NCBI GenBank assembly: GCA_012934845.2
Contig: WNNJ02002134.1
Span: forward strand, 1-64,000
Direction: 5' to 3'
Length of the DNA: 64,000 nt
Source: Pomphorhynchus laevis
Taxonomy: Eukaryota > Acanthocephala > Palaeacanthocephala > Echinorhynchida > Pomphorhynchidae
The notes below the pieces were generated by a model, which saw only the letters and a program-made list of their open reading frames with translations, was not told where the DNA came from and ran no database searches. Made by a program: the position numbers and the translations under genes. Below, one piece after another: positions 1 to 14,832 of the stretch; within the stretch, counting starts at the first letter, position 1, and each line of letters begins with the position of its first letter.

Positions 1-726
1 ATATAATATTATTATAAATTTTTTATAAAATTTATGTTATTTTTATGTTATAATATAAAATATAATATAAAATATAATAATTTTAAGAATAAATGCTGCG
101 AAATTTAATTAAAAAACACAATTTTTTTTTAATTTTTTATTAATAATTATATTAATAATATATGATATACTTATTTAATATTAAATTAATATAATAATTT
201 TGTAAATAGATGTTGGAAAATACATTTAATTTTGACAAATTTTAATTTAATAAAAATCATATCATTTTGTTCCTGTTGAATTTATAATGAAATCCATCAT
301 CGGAATGCAGATGTAAATTACAATCAACTAAAAGGCTTTAGATTTCTTAGTTATTCAGTATTTTAAACTTTATTCTAAATATTATCACTAGCCATCAAAT
401 ATTATCACTAAATGTTAACTTACGATGTTAGGTTGTATAAAATGAATTTGAACGAATTAATAATTTTTAAGAGTATATATTGGAAAATATTAGTTGATAT
501 ACCACTTTGGATAAAATACATTTAATTTGTACCTCGCTGTATTGGTACATTCAATCTAATAGAAACTCAATATAGAGCGTGTGCTTGAATCTGTTTTTAT
601 CGCTGCAAACTTGGTTGAGTTCTTTAATGATGATATTGAAGATCATTTGTGGAAAATCTTCATCGCTACCATATTTTATTAGTGGCTGATGAAGGTAGAT
701 TTTCTATTAATAACTTTGCTATTTAG
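1..726. other. AT-rich sequence left of the first visible GAPDH exon
   Basis: Very AT-rich, with homopolymer and TA-rich runs in the first 200 bases. I searched by eye for the missing N-terminal GAPDH exons (the conserved nucleotide-binding start with an NGFGRIGR-type motif) and did not find them. It is therefore probably intron, with the gene start outside the window. No other coding signal is convincing. Confidence 0.5.
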
Positions 727-4305
<3,579 letters not shown>

Positions 4306-4629
4306 AAACGTAGTTCGTTCGAGGATGACTGCTGTTGCTTCGATTGATGTAGCTTCGATTTTAAAGTTAGACAGTTAATATTAAAAATTTGTCTTAAAAC
4401 GTTTGCTTCAACATAGAAAAATCGATTGTCTTTGGTTTTTCCGTTAAATTGTTTAATCTTCAAAATGTTTCTAACTGTAAAATGAGACATTTAGCAAACA
4501 GATACAGTCATTCTGGGTTTGAATCTTTTTGTAAAATTCTGTTGTTATATTAGATCTGAGCATTTTCAATGAATTAACGAAAACAAAATAGTATTTTTAA
4601 ATTAAATAAATATAGCAATTTAAATTACT
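4306..4629. other. GAPDH 3' flank
   Basis: An AATAAA hexamer overlaps the stop codon (4301-4306) and another lies near 4604; either could be a poly(A) signal, but the first leaves almost no 3' UTR. No gene is seen. Confidence 0.35.
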
Positions 4630-4700
4630 ATTGATCCACACAACATAGCAGCCACTCCAAATACATGCTAATGACGTATTTCCTATGATTAAATTTGATT
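4630..4700 (-). repeat. Diverged fragment of the PLE 3' module
   Basis: On the minus strand this stretch resembles part of the structured 3' module that follows PLE copies elsewhere in the window (compare 39120-39190, same order of the CATAGCAG and AAATACATGCTAATGA words). Only about 60 bases align. It is a decayed fragment directly left of the 539-bp tandem duplication. Confidence 0.4.
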
Positions 4701-4789
4701 TTATAATTTTTAACTTGATTGTTTATATTATTTTAAATAAATATATAAAATGTATAATTTATTCAAAAAATTTGTTTGAGATACCAACA

Positions 4790-5130
4790 AAAAAATCACA
4801 AAACGTTAAGCTGTCTCAGACTCGTGCGGTGCTGAGTCGTAGCCGCAAAATGCGCATAGGCCGGGATCGTCCATGCACTCCCTTATTCAAGAAGCGTTGC
4901 CTCGCTGAATTGCGGTACTTATCCTCTGCACCACGAACGAAAGTGCACGTTCATCCCCGGAAACCCTCGCAAGACGACTACCGAGTTGCCGCATAAAATC
5001 ATGAGAATCAGGATCCACAGCCCCTATAGTCTCTACTGCTATTGAGGTGAACAGATGTTGGCGAGAGTCCATATCGACGTATTTCCGATATCTACAGGTT
5101 TCGGTATCCTTTGCGACTAATCCACTCATT
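4790..5130 (-). mobile_element. LINE ORF2 C-terminal fragment (unit 1)
   Basis: The minus strand encodes a peptide with RKYVDMDSRQHLFTSIAVET, then FMRQLGSRLARVSGDER and STAIQRGNAS. This is the C-terminal tail that follows the reverse transcriptase in one widespread group of invertebrate LINEs. It matches the tail of the element at 8649-11640 but is diverged from it, and its reading frame is interrupted after the GNAS block. It is a non-autonomous remnant; the same fragment sits in unit 2 at about 5329-5669. Confidence 0.75.
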
Positions 5131-5328
5131 TACCGCCATTTTTTAAATACTAAATTATAGTAAATAATATCTCTGTATATTATATTACAATAGATAATTA
5201 AATTTCATCATATGGAATAAATCAATTGATTTTAATATAATTTTTAGTATAACTTGATTATTTAAAATATTTAAAATAATTATATAAAATGTATAATTTA
5301 TTCAAAAAATTTGTTTGAGATACCAACA

Positions 5329-5669
5329 AAAAAATCACAAAACGTTAAGCTGTCTCAGACTCGTGCGGTGCTGAGTCGTAGCCGCAAAATGCGCATAGGC
5401 CGGGATCGTCCATGCACTCCCTTATTCAAGAAGCGTTGCCTCGCTGAATTGCGGTACTTATCCTCTGCACCACGAACGAAAGTGCACGTTCATCCCCGGA
5501 AACCCTCGCAAGACGACTACCGAGTTGCCGCATAAAATCATGAGAATCAGGATCCACAGCCCCTATAGTCTCTACTGCTATTGAGGTGAACAGATGTTGG
5601 CGAGAGTCCATATCGACGTATTTCCGATATCTACAGGTTTCGGTATCCTTTGCGACTAATCCACTCATT
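5329..5669 (-). mobile_element. LINE ORF2 C-terminal fragment (unit 2)
   Basis: Second copy of the same LINE tail, carried in the tandem duplication and encoding the identical 80-residue open stretch (5426-5668). It has no promoter or upstream LINE domains of its own. Confidence 0.75.
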
Positions 5670-5879
5670 TACCGCCATTTTTTAAATACTAAATTATAGT
5701 AAATAATATCTCTGTATATTATATTACAATAGATAATTAAATTTCATCATATGGAATAAATCAATTGATTTTAATATAATTTTTAGTATAACTTGATTAT
5801 TTAAAATATTTAAAATAATTATATAAAATGTATAATTTATTCAACGTAAAAATTTAAAATAAAAGTCAATATTTAGGAA

Positions 5880-6060
5880 TGACTAATAATTGACGATGTA
5901 TTAGAATAAGGGTTAGATCAGGATCAGATCCATGTGATTATAAGTCATCTGGGTGAACTGTCATGTAATCAGGTTTCGGCCCCTATTGATCCACACAATC
6001 TATCAACGGGCCCAAATACATGCGATATATTTCCTCTGATTAAATTTGATTTTAGTTAGT
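5880..6060 (-). repeat. Diverged copy of the PLE 3' module
   Basis: On the minus strand it follows the same word order as the intact modules: AAATACATG, GGGCCC, then AGGGGCCGAAACCTGAT. The 5-bp GGCCC/GGGCC pairing survives, but the second helix of the proposed pseudoknot is not recognisable. It lies directly right of the 539-bp tandem duplication, so that duplication is bracketed by two decayed modules in the same orientation. Confidence 0.5.
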
Positions 6061-6880
6061 ATATTATTCAATTTTAAGTTATTTTAAGTATTGATTTAAA
6101 ATACGAATTGAAAATATATCAACAATAAAAGTCATTAAAATCAGACTAGTCACTATTCAACAGTAAAAGCTTAGAAAAAATGGGTTTGACAGTTTATTTA
6201 GAAGGTTACACCCAAAGTTCATATTTTATGCACGTCTAAACCATTACATCTTAATTAATTTTGCAATTTCCTAGCCATATTCCCATCGTCCTTGATATTT
6301 TATGCTGGTTTTCCACCCGGACGCGGACATATCCGCATTACCCTTACACAACACTGCTTTTTAGGTATTGACATATATTCTTTCTAGATAATGCCTAGCA
6401 ATTCATCGTTTCTAAGATTTTAAGAAATTAATGATTATATCTCCCTTTTAGAAATTCTTCAGTCCCAGAAAATAATTAAAAATTTATTAACTTTTAAAAT
6501 CAAATGTATTGTTACAAATTATATATGCAGATATTCAAAGCTTTAAGGTCATCAGTTGTGCTGTTGAAATGCTTTTCCGTTCGTTTCACTTTATTCACAT
6601 GCATTTAATTTAATAATACTGGTATTGTTTCTGAATTCCGAAAAGTCGAATGACTTTTCAAGTTGTCAAAATGTAAATCAATGAAAAACTAGGTGTATTT
6701 GAAATTATTGGTGACTATCATCCACTGTATCTTGTGTATACAATAATGCGTTTTATTTCAACAGTCGGTATGACTTATACTTCTAACTTTGACGTGTTTT
6801 TGGATTAATGAAATAAATGGATCGTCATCGAGGCAAACCTCAAGTGAGGTTGCCTCACGTGATGCAAATTGTTGTGAGTC
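6061..6880. other. Non-coding, nothing recognised
   Basis: AT-rich unique-looking sequence without a supported reading frame, RNA gene or repeat. Confidence 0.4.
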
Positions 6881-6888
6881 AAACCTCA

Positions 6889-8405
6889 CTACAATAAAAT
6901 CCTATTAGCTTTATTTGCTTGGGATATCACGTTGTATTATACATTCCATCAGATTGTCTTTACTGGCCCAAGAATCTTGAAAAACAGGAATCGCCTTTAG
7001 CCATTCCACGCAATCTGGCTTATCTTTACATCGTTAATCTGAGTACCTATTACTGAATCGAGGCAAACATCACGACAATAAAAACATCAGCTATATTCGC
7101 TTGAGATATCACCTTGTATTGTACATTCCATCTGAGTGTCTTCGTAGCTCAAGCATCTTGAAAAACAGGAATCGCTTTAAGCCATTCCTCGCAAACCTGG
7201 TTTATCTTTAATCGTTAATCAACCAATCTTCTAATATTCCAGATATTAGTCATCCACGTACGGAAATGCTTAAGTCTTATAGGAAACATTAGACATTAGT
7301 TAAATAAAGTCCGAAAATTCGAACTATACTTTATCTTCACACGGCTTGCTGTGACCATCACCCCTCTCAAACTCACTACTTTACATGCAGATTAATTTCA
7401 TCTCACATTGCTTAGAATTAGGTTGTTAAATATTATGCACACATTATTTTCATAATTAATACTCGGTTTCGATAAAATTTAAATAATATCAATAACAAGA
7501 TAACTATTTCTTATTTAATAACTTGTTGTTTATTTTTAACTTGTTAATGTGGTAGTGTCATGATGTCATGCCAGTGGGTTGTTATTGAACGTTGCAAAAT
7601 GCGATAACTTACATATAGGTAACAAAAGGTTTATAAGCTTCTATGCATAGAAGGTTCATAGGCTTCTGTTTTTATTCATATTTTATATCAAAGTCAAACG
7701 TATCACGATTCAAGCAAATATCGCGTCATAGCGGGATCAATGACGTCTTGGACATGATTATATTTTTCGCTCGACCTCGTCTTGTTCGACCTCAAAACTC
7801 AACATATTTGCAAGGATGAACGACGCTGAATTCCAAAATGATGCAGATCATTAAGTAGTTTTACGTGCTAGCAGAATTCTCGTTTTCAGAGATTGCGGAC
7901 ATCATGTTATTCGTTATTTTTATACCTTTAGTAACTTATATCTTTAGTGACTTATACCTCTAGTGGTTTATACCTCTAGTGGTTTATATCTCAAATGGTT
8001 TATATCTCAAATTTCGTTAAAGCAGCACAGATATTCCACGCAACCTGGTGTATCTTTACATCGTAATATGATCACGAATTACTAAATCGCTACAAACCTT
8101 ACTACAATAAAAGCCTATCAGCTATATTCGCTTGGGATATCACGTTGTATTATGCATTCCATCAGATTGTCTTAGCTCAAGAATCTTGAAAAATAGGAAT
8201 CCCTTTAAGCTATTCCACGCAACCTGGTTTATCTTAACATCGCTAATCCACTAATCTTCTGATATTCCAGATATTAGTCATCCACGTACGGAAATGCTTA
8301 ACTGTTATAGAAAACATTAGACAATAGTTAAATAATATCCGAAAATTCGAACTATAACTTTACAATTATAGCTTTTATAACTTGCTGTGATCCTACCATT
8401 TCCCC
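6889..8405. repeat. Three copies of an unidentified dispersed repeat
   Basis: Copies begin near 6889, 7066 and 8093, each starting CAAACxTxAC and sharing GATATCACxTTGTATT, ACATTCCATC and TCTTGAAAAA blocks. Copies 2 (7066-7375) and 3 (8093-8405) extend further through ATTAGTCATCCACGTACGG, so they form direct repeats of about 310 bp. No coding potential or terminal inverted repeats were seen. It could be a SINE-like or satellite-derived unit. Confidence 0.7.
7922..8018. repeat. Short degenerate tandem repeat, ~18-19 bp unit
   Basis: About five imperfect units around GGTTTATACCTCTAGT / GGTTTATATCTCAAAT. It lies between repeat copies 2 and 3 of the preceding entry. Confidence 0.6.
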
Positions 8406-8648
8406 GTTAATTTCTATTTAATGTATAAAATTAACGGTGATTAATTTCTACTTGTATCACAATTTTTTAAAACTAAATTTTAGTAAATGATATACTCTGT
8501 ATATTATATTACAATAGATAATTAAATTTCATCAGATAGAAACAAGTCAATGGCAAAAATCGTATTTCTTTTATATGGTATATCGATTCAAAAAAATCCG
8601 GATATTTCAATTTTTTTTGAAATTACAATGTTTTTTAAACATTGAATT

Positions 8649-11640
8649 TCATGTTAATAATTTAAAAACAATTAATGATATCAACAAAAAATTCACAAAA
8701 CGTTTAGCTGTCTCAGACTCGTGTGGTGCTGAGTCGTAGCCGCAAAATGCGCATAGGCCGGGATCGTCCATGTACTTCCTTATGCAAGCAGCGTTGCCTC
8801 GCTGAATTGCGGTGCTCATCTGCATCACGAACGAATGTGCACGTGAATCACCGGAAACCCTCACAAGACGGCTCCCGAGTTGCCGCATAAAACCAAGATA
8901 ATCAGGATCAATGACCCTCATAGTCTCTATTGCTATTGGGGTGAACAGATGTTGGCAAGAGTCCATGTCGACGTATTTCCGATATCTACGGGTTTCGGCA
9001 TCCTTTGCGACCAATTCATAACCATATAACGCCAAATGTTCGCTACTCTGCGCCAAAGTGTTTGGGAACGTAAAGTTCTAGGCTAGATCCAACCCTCCTT
9101 TTCATGCGACGAGGGCTCCGCTGTTTGGGCGTTTGCCTTCTGACCTGGATAGACCCATAGGATCTAGACACGATGGTACAACGGCAGGCACAAGTGCTCT
9201 TCGAATGATACCGTTGACTTCTGCATGACGAGCATGCCAGTCCAAAGAGTAACGGCAGTCTAGGCCATAATAAGCAGAGCTATCGCATATGGCGCCGCAC
9301 CTGCACTTGAACAGTCGACAGAAATGAACGCCGAGTCTCAAAGCAACCGCTGCGTTTATTGAGTAATCGTCCAACCTCGTTCCCATCACGGATATCGGCA
9401 GGGTCCGTATAAAGTCAACGGAGTGCTTAACGGTAACGACCAACAACCGAGCTCTTGGCTTCGCGGTTGATGCCCTCTAGCAAAGACCGGAAACCTTTTG
9501 TATATACTGGCCTGGACCACTGTCTTTGAGACTAATTCCAGTTGCAGATCAGGCCCGTATATAGAAACCATTCCGACACGGCCGCTAGGTAGTTATTGGC
9601 ATAAAAACCACAGTCGATGCTCAGTTCCCAAGCGTGATTTCTTACCAAATTATCCGAGGCTGTTGAGGATACACAGTAGGGTGGAATCACAACGTCATTG
9701 GCTTTAGTAAAACTGAGACCACCGAGGTCGACTGGGAGTGAAGCCTGACGCCGAGCTTTATCGTTCAAAACGAGATTCAGTGTCTTCGACAGAAGATCAT
9801 TCATCTAATTGTTGTAAGATGCGATAATGACCCTACGAAAACGGAGAAGTGCGGAGTAAATATTGTAATCTGGGTAAAGTTGCTGATCGAGTCAGTAAAA
9901 ATATTGTATCGTGTTTCCCCAGCCCACCCACTCAAACTGCACCAACGCCTTTTCTAGAGCGGACTCCAAAAACTCGTCAGAACCAATAGGTACACCCAGT
10001 AGTTCTACATCACAGGCTCTAGCCACGTTGGCTGACGGTCGGGCATCCCGAACCTTCTCGACAGCATGCCAGTCGTTACCGATTATCTCACACTTAGATA
10101 TATTAAGAGAAGACCCATTGCGGTTCCCATCTCTTCGATATCTCGATATCCCGCACCACTGAGTCAACAGTACCGCCGATTGAGCAATTGTGTAAATATC
10201 ACATGTTTAAAACAGATGAACAACGAATAGCCATGGGATTTTCAGTCAAGCTGAATAGGAGCGGATTTAGCGGATCTTCCTGCACGCCCTCAACCGAATC
10301 TTCAAAGTCGTCTCCGAAGAAAAGTAGGCTTGGATGGCCGTAGCGGGCGTAAACGAACGGGAGCAGTGCAGCCATTTTCTCGCGAACGTTTTTGATCATG
10401 ATATTACGACTGAAACTTAAATGCATTTGTGAAGTCCATTTTGACGAAAACACTTGGAGCTTAAGTTGTGCTGTACAAAAAATCCACTGTGTACACGGCA
10501 GCCTCCGTCCCATTTAAGACACCGACACCGTTGATGCGGGCTGAAACTGTTGGCCAGACGTTCGCATGTTTGAATGTTAGCGATCTTTGCGGCAAGTCGT
10601 CTCAGGGTGCAATCAATTGCGATCGGGCTTAATCCACCACATTTCCGTAAGGCCAGAAATCGACCGGTAAAGATAATAGGACGAATACAAGAAGAAACTG
10701 TGCCATCGAGTAAGACTCGAAGGAATTGGCATAATGCGTCCACTTATAATGGGCCAGCCGCACCTCTGCTCACTGACACGAGATCCTTTAGATAAAATTG
10801 GCTCAAACCGTCTGTATCACCAGCAGAGGCATTTGAGAATGATCGAATGGCGTTAAGAATGATCCGCGCAAGACGACAGTAATGAAGTCTCGAGCATATC
10901 TCGTTTGACTTGTTTCACAACAATCCGTCTCGCCTCGAATTTATCTGAACGATGTCGTCGTGATCCTTGCTCACTCTTCAAATATATTTCATCAAGAAAG
11001 CGTATAGCTAACACGTTCTCCTCTATTCTCGACAGCCGAGGTGATTTGGTATTGGACTCAAAGGAAATTGCAAATGTATTCGGCACACTTTACATCGCTG
11101 AATTCGTCACTGAATGCTTTATCGCAAATAACTGAGAGTTGTATGGTTTGGTAGCTAATACTACTTCTGACCTTGATAACTTCATTAGACTTGACTAGGT
11201 GTACAGCAAGTTGTTCCATCTGAAATGCATATCTCAGAGTTAGCCATAACGAATTGTTCATCGCTGTACCAGAGCCGAACAGCACCCCGAACATCATCTT
11301 TAATTTTTTCCGAAACTTACAGAGATTGTCGGCAAACCAACTCTCGGCAGATTTGCCTGAGCGACGCGTTGAGTTATGTTTCTTTCCTACAGCTGGCCTA
11401 GCCGCGCACATGATTCTTCGAATCATTCGAAAATTACTGTAACATTTTGACAGCGGCATCGTTGTGATCGGCACTGTTGACCGGTCCAATCCCGGTATAA
11501 GATGGACCCTCAGTCGGAACATTACATAAAGTTAATTTACCGGAGCAGCGCCACCGTGTCATATGCCATGTTTTCGAACTATACCGACAGAAGTAAGCGA
11601 GAATGTCAGGTGGCAAACTTTGCATTCTTCTCTCTAAGAG
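8649..11640 (-). mobile_element. LINE, near full RT and tail, broken, 3' end left
   Basis: Minus-strand non-LTR retrotransposon read in pieces from right to left. Pre-RT region ~11160-11520; RT start with RFLALRKCGGLSPIAIDCTLRRLAAK (10500-10740); catalytic-core region with FFGDD and LNPLLFSL words (10199-10420); SKCEIIGNDW and ELLGVPIGSDEF (9892-10167); QASLPVDLGGLSFTKANDV (9532-9804); LRLGVHFCRLFKCRCGA and H-C zinc-like block, then GLSRSEGKRPNSG (9102-9446); C-terminal tail ending with AIQRGNAACIRKYMDD (8649-9056). At least five frame changes separate the pieces, so it is inactive. The (+) stretch 10900-11140 belongs to another LINE. Domain order and motifs match a widespread invertebrate LINE group whose clade name I cannot assign. 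Confidence 0.85.
10900..11140 (+). mobile_element. Nested fragment of a CR1/L2-like LINE (EN-RT linker)
   Basis: The plus strand encodes RRDPCSLFKYISSRKR, SSILDSRGDLVLDSKE and IANVFGTLYIAEFVTE. This matches the linker between endonuclease and reverse transcriptase in CR1/L2-type LINEs (pattern DPK-LF-Y-SK, then DS-G with E-A-V-F--F). It lies antisense inside the minus-strand LINE, so it is probably a later insertion or a rearranged piece. Confidence 0.6.
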
Positions 11641-12110
11641 GAAAGGTCGTTGCGTAATTGGTAAACTTTAAACAGTTGAGCTTCCATACATTGAGCATAC
11701 AGTTGATCATACATTGATCATACAGTTGAGCTGCCTCGTTTTGTCGTCTACTGCTTCAAGTTTTTGCGCCCTACTGGATGATGACCCTTCCTTCTCAAGA
11801 CAACAGTGGGATTTTCAGCAGTTCATCTGATGAGGGAGGGACAAATCGACTCTTATTCTTTTTATTCTTTTTTTATTTCTTGTGAAGCAGCTTGTAAAGA
11901 GCCTCGGCTCAATTTGTTGTCAATTAATAATAATGTTTTTAAATAATGATAAAACATACAATCGAGGTTACAAGTTGGTTCAAAAATAAGTCAAAAGCGT
12001 TATCCAGTCCCAAACAAACACACCTTACAGTTCAGTGATGTTTGTGCTTTCATGGTATTTTATGTTTCTTTTTTTAACCCTTCCGGTAATGATGCCCGCA
12101 CGGCTGCTCA
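11641..12110. other. Non-coding spacer between LINE fragments
   Basis: No supported frame. A short TTGAGCATACAG/TTGATCATACA direct repetition occurs near 11690-11735 and a T-rich run near 11860-11880. Confidence 0.35.
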
Positions 12111-12119
12111 TCATGTAAT

Positions 12120-12390
12120 TTGAAGCATTCAGCTCTATTGCTTGTCATCCTTATTTGATTTCAGAACGATGATCGCGCTGCTCTAACGCACATTGAAGTG
12201 GCTTTTGCTAATTTGTAACCGATCTTGCAACGGAGCATTCTAACGTTGTCGCCGTATAAGGATCGACCTCTATCCGCATTGAGTTTGGCGATACGCTTTA
12301 TAATTGCTTAGATCCCTGGTCCCAATCCTCCATTTGCGGCAATGATGATTGGATGAAAACTCGCACGTTCAAATCTAGCTACTCGCTAGA
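12120..12390 (-). mobile_element. LINE C-terminal fragment
   Basis: On the minus strand the frame with FHPIIIAANGGLGPGI, then RIAKLNADRGRS and LRCKIGYKLAKATSMCVRAARS resembles the tail of non-LTR polyproteins (pattern LRTKLSFALLRAALLCLRGSRS). It has internal stops and is a remnant. Confidence 0.55.
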
Positions 12391-12739
12391 TTTGAACAAT
12401 TAATAATAATAATTTTTTTGATGGGATAATTATTTATTACAAGAAAGAAAGAAAATAAAAGAAAAATAATCAATCAGCGTAAAAAAAACAATCTGTCACG
12501 CAGGGCTAGACTCAATTAGATAAAATACAGTCATTGTACGATGGCGAGCGGGCTTGATGAAATTTCTTCCGGACGATGAAAGGCAGATCCTGATCCTCTA
12601 ATGCATCTTGATACCATTCTTGCAAGATGGATGCCCATTCTTAAAAGCAATGTTGAAATAACGTCTGAATATCTTGTCTCTCTTCTCTCTGACTTAAGTC
12701 TTGCAATCCGTTTTAGGAGACTCTCAGTTTATTTGCCAG

Positions 12740-13970
12740 CGCCACCAGAGTTTGAAAGTATGGCAGGAATGAAGGATGCCCGTTCGACTTCTGTGACTCG
12801 TTCAAGATATTTACTTTTTTTACGACATTCGTGATATTCAAAACATGACTCAGGATTCCTTGAATAGTTGGACGGAGCGAACGCATTAAAAATGCAGACA
12901 TCGATTAAGTGCGCTCCGTTTTATCGCCAAAAAGTCTATTGCATGAAATATCTAGTCGTGCCTCTTTGTCTATAGTCGTTGTATGTCTCTCAAATGTGAC
13001 ATCCGGGGGAACAGGTATAAGTATTGGTTCGATCCGCACGCATGAGCATATCTCGGTAAGCGTATTAGCTAAGAGATCACGAATCATATAGTGTCGCATT
13101 GACGGAAGTCCACTAAGATGACACGAGAGCGAGTGTGCAAGCGAATTTATCATGCCGCATTGGCAGTGCACAGGGACGTCTTTTGGAAGTAATCCATATC
13201 TTGCAGCCATTCCGTCGCGAAATTCATTGTTGCTTAGCCTTGTATTTTTGTCGTGCGACGGATATACCGATATCCATAATGACGCACCACTCATTGATGC
13301 GTGCTCTATTAATTTTTGCATTAACTGGCTCCAATCTTCAAGAATGCTGATCCTACCTGCCTTTCGAGTTGATTCATTTCTATTACGAATTTCTTTGATT
13401 ATCGCGACCTGCTTCTGATTAAGTTCATATCCGCTGTATCCCTCAAAACAAGGACTGCAGACTGAAATTGACGATTCATATTCCAATTTTATTAATGTTG
13501 AAGGGTCGCGAATGCTAACACCACCATCCTTGTAACTTAGACAAAGGGTTTTCCACATAAGTTGATCTTCAGAAAAGTCGAAGTTGAATAGTTTGGAAAT
13601 CGTTGATTTGACAGATTCAGATAACGGTACAAGCCATAGATCAGAGCAGGCGCATATCCTCAATAGGTGCGACCATTTGTGTTGTAGCGATCTAATGAAC
13701 GCAGTATACGCGACCTGAACATCAACGCTACACATTTCAGTAAGACGATCTGTCGATTTGGTTAATGTAAACACAAAAGATGTGACAAATTGTTCAACGT
13801 AAACATCATTACCAATTGGAGAACCCAGGACTTTCATACCATTTTTGACGATAGGAATATCTATGTCGTCGAACTCTGCTCCCAACATACGCTTTTCAGG
13901 TGGCGTCCGCTTGATCACAGATAGGTGTCACATCGCTCCCAACATACGTTTCTGTTCGAGCACCGGAGCG
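12740..13970 (-). mobile_element. LINE ORF2 C-terminal half, 5' truncated
   Basis: An open frame of 337 codons (12905-13918) holds VLGSPIGND, AYTAFIRSLQHKWSHLLRIC, SYKDGGVSIRDPSTL, FRDGMAARYGLLPKDVPVHC and the Cys/His block CQCGM-SLAHSLSC-H-GLPSMRH, followed by LDISCNRLFGD. A frame change near 12905 leads to the tail DVCIFNAFAPSNYS and ERASFIPAILSNSGGAGK (12728-12900), which ends at a stop. This is the post-RT half of a LINE family well known from cnidarians and other invertebrates. It is related to but distinct from the element at 8649-11640. A small duplication of the KRMLGA-coding segment lies at the 5' edge (13860-13950). Confidence 0.85.
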
Positions 13971-14459
13971 TATTTGACGAGTGTTTGTCCCGGAGTTATG
14001 AACAATGCGTCGACCTCGCTTCATACCTTTGATACGATCGAAGCGATATCCGTTGTAATTATCTTGCCTAATAACTGTTTTGTTTTCGATTCGTCTTGGT
14101 TGTTGTTCGCTGGTTTGTTCGATCCTTTGTACATGATTCTTTTTATTGTATGTTACTTATCTCTCAGACTTGTTTATGTGATTTTTTAAAATTATAATTT
14201 TAATTTTATAATTTACTTTAAAATATTTGTCAGCCCCTAACCATCTACCGGATAAATTCGAATTTTTTACTAAAAAACCAATTAGTTTATTAATAAATAA
14301 CTCTATACTAAAGCATTTTCGGTAAAATGCCCGTAACGCAAAATAAGTTATCTAATTTTAAATAAGAGTGTTATCAAATATATCCTTTGATAACAAAAGG
14401 AATGAGGCATAGTTCCTTTGCCTCATTCAAAAGAATAGCCATTACGCTAGAAAATCATA

Positions 14460-14830
14460 TTACATCAGGGGAACTCAATCATTAGCATACATTTGGCCTC
14501 TTGCTAGTTTGCGCCAAAACCTGATAACACAGCGGATTCTGATCAACTTGAATTATTATTCAAATAGTGATACATTTTCTATTAATCGTTATATAAAAAT
14601 TATATTGATGATATACAGAAATTATTAACATATCGAAAATGTGATGTATAAAATTGTATATTATGATGTATATTATGTACATATAATATAAAATATAATA
14701 CATTACATTATGAAATTTTAAGAATTGAAATTGTTATTCTTAACAAATTCAATAGTAGCCCAATTATAGCTGACTTGTTTTTAAGCTCTATCGAATAGAG
14801 CTTAAAAATTCTAATAATTTAATTCTAATA
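14460..14830 (+). mobile_element. Decayed PLE fragments and 3' module piece
   Basis: The stretch 14462-14545 aligns with the PLE 3' module (CATTAGCATACATTTGGCC, AAAACCTGATAACACAGC). The stretch 14690-14815 holds scrambled bits of PLE RT sequence, including the SPIIADLFLS block. These are fossil pieces directly left of the first better preserved PLE copy. Confidence 0.5.
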
Positions 14831-14832
14831 AT

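Larger units (their letters stand above)
4744..5821. repeat. Tandem duplication, 2 x 539 bp, apparently identical
   Basis: Unit 1 is 4744-5282 and unit 2 is 5283-5821; the start of a third unit (about 22 bases) follows. By eye the two units match base for base, including an AT-rich spacer. Each contains the same minus-strand LINE tail (about 4790-5130). The AT-rich right part of each unit also resembles 8465-8545, which lies beside the 3' end of a related, longer LINE. Identity over 539 bp means a very recent duplication, or an assembly artefact. Confidence 0.9.

Noticed and set aside
10574-10795. Plus-strand open frame of 73 codons
   Set aside because: Antisense of the LINE reverse-transcriptase start on the minus strand.
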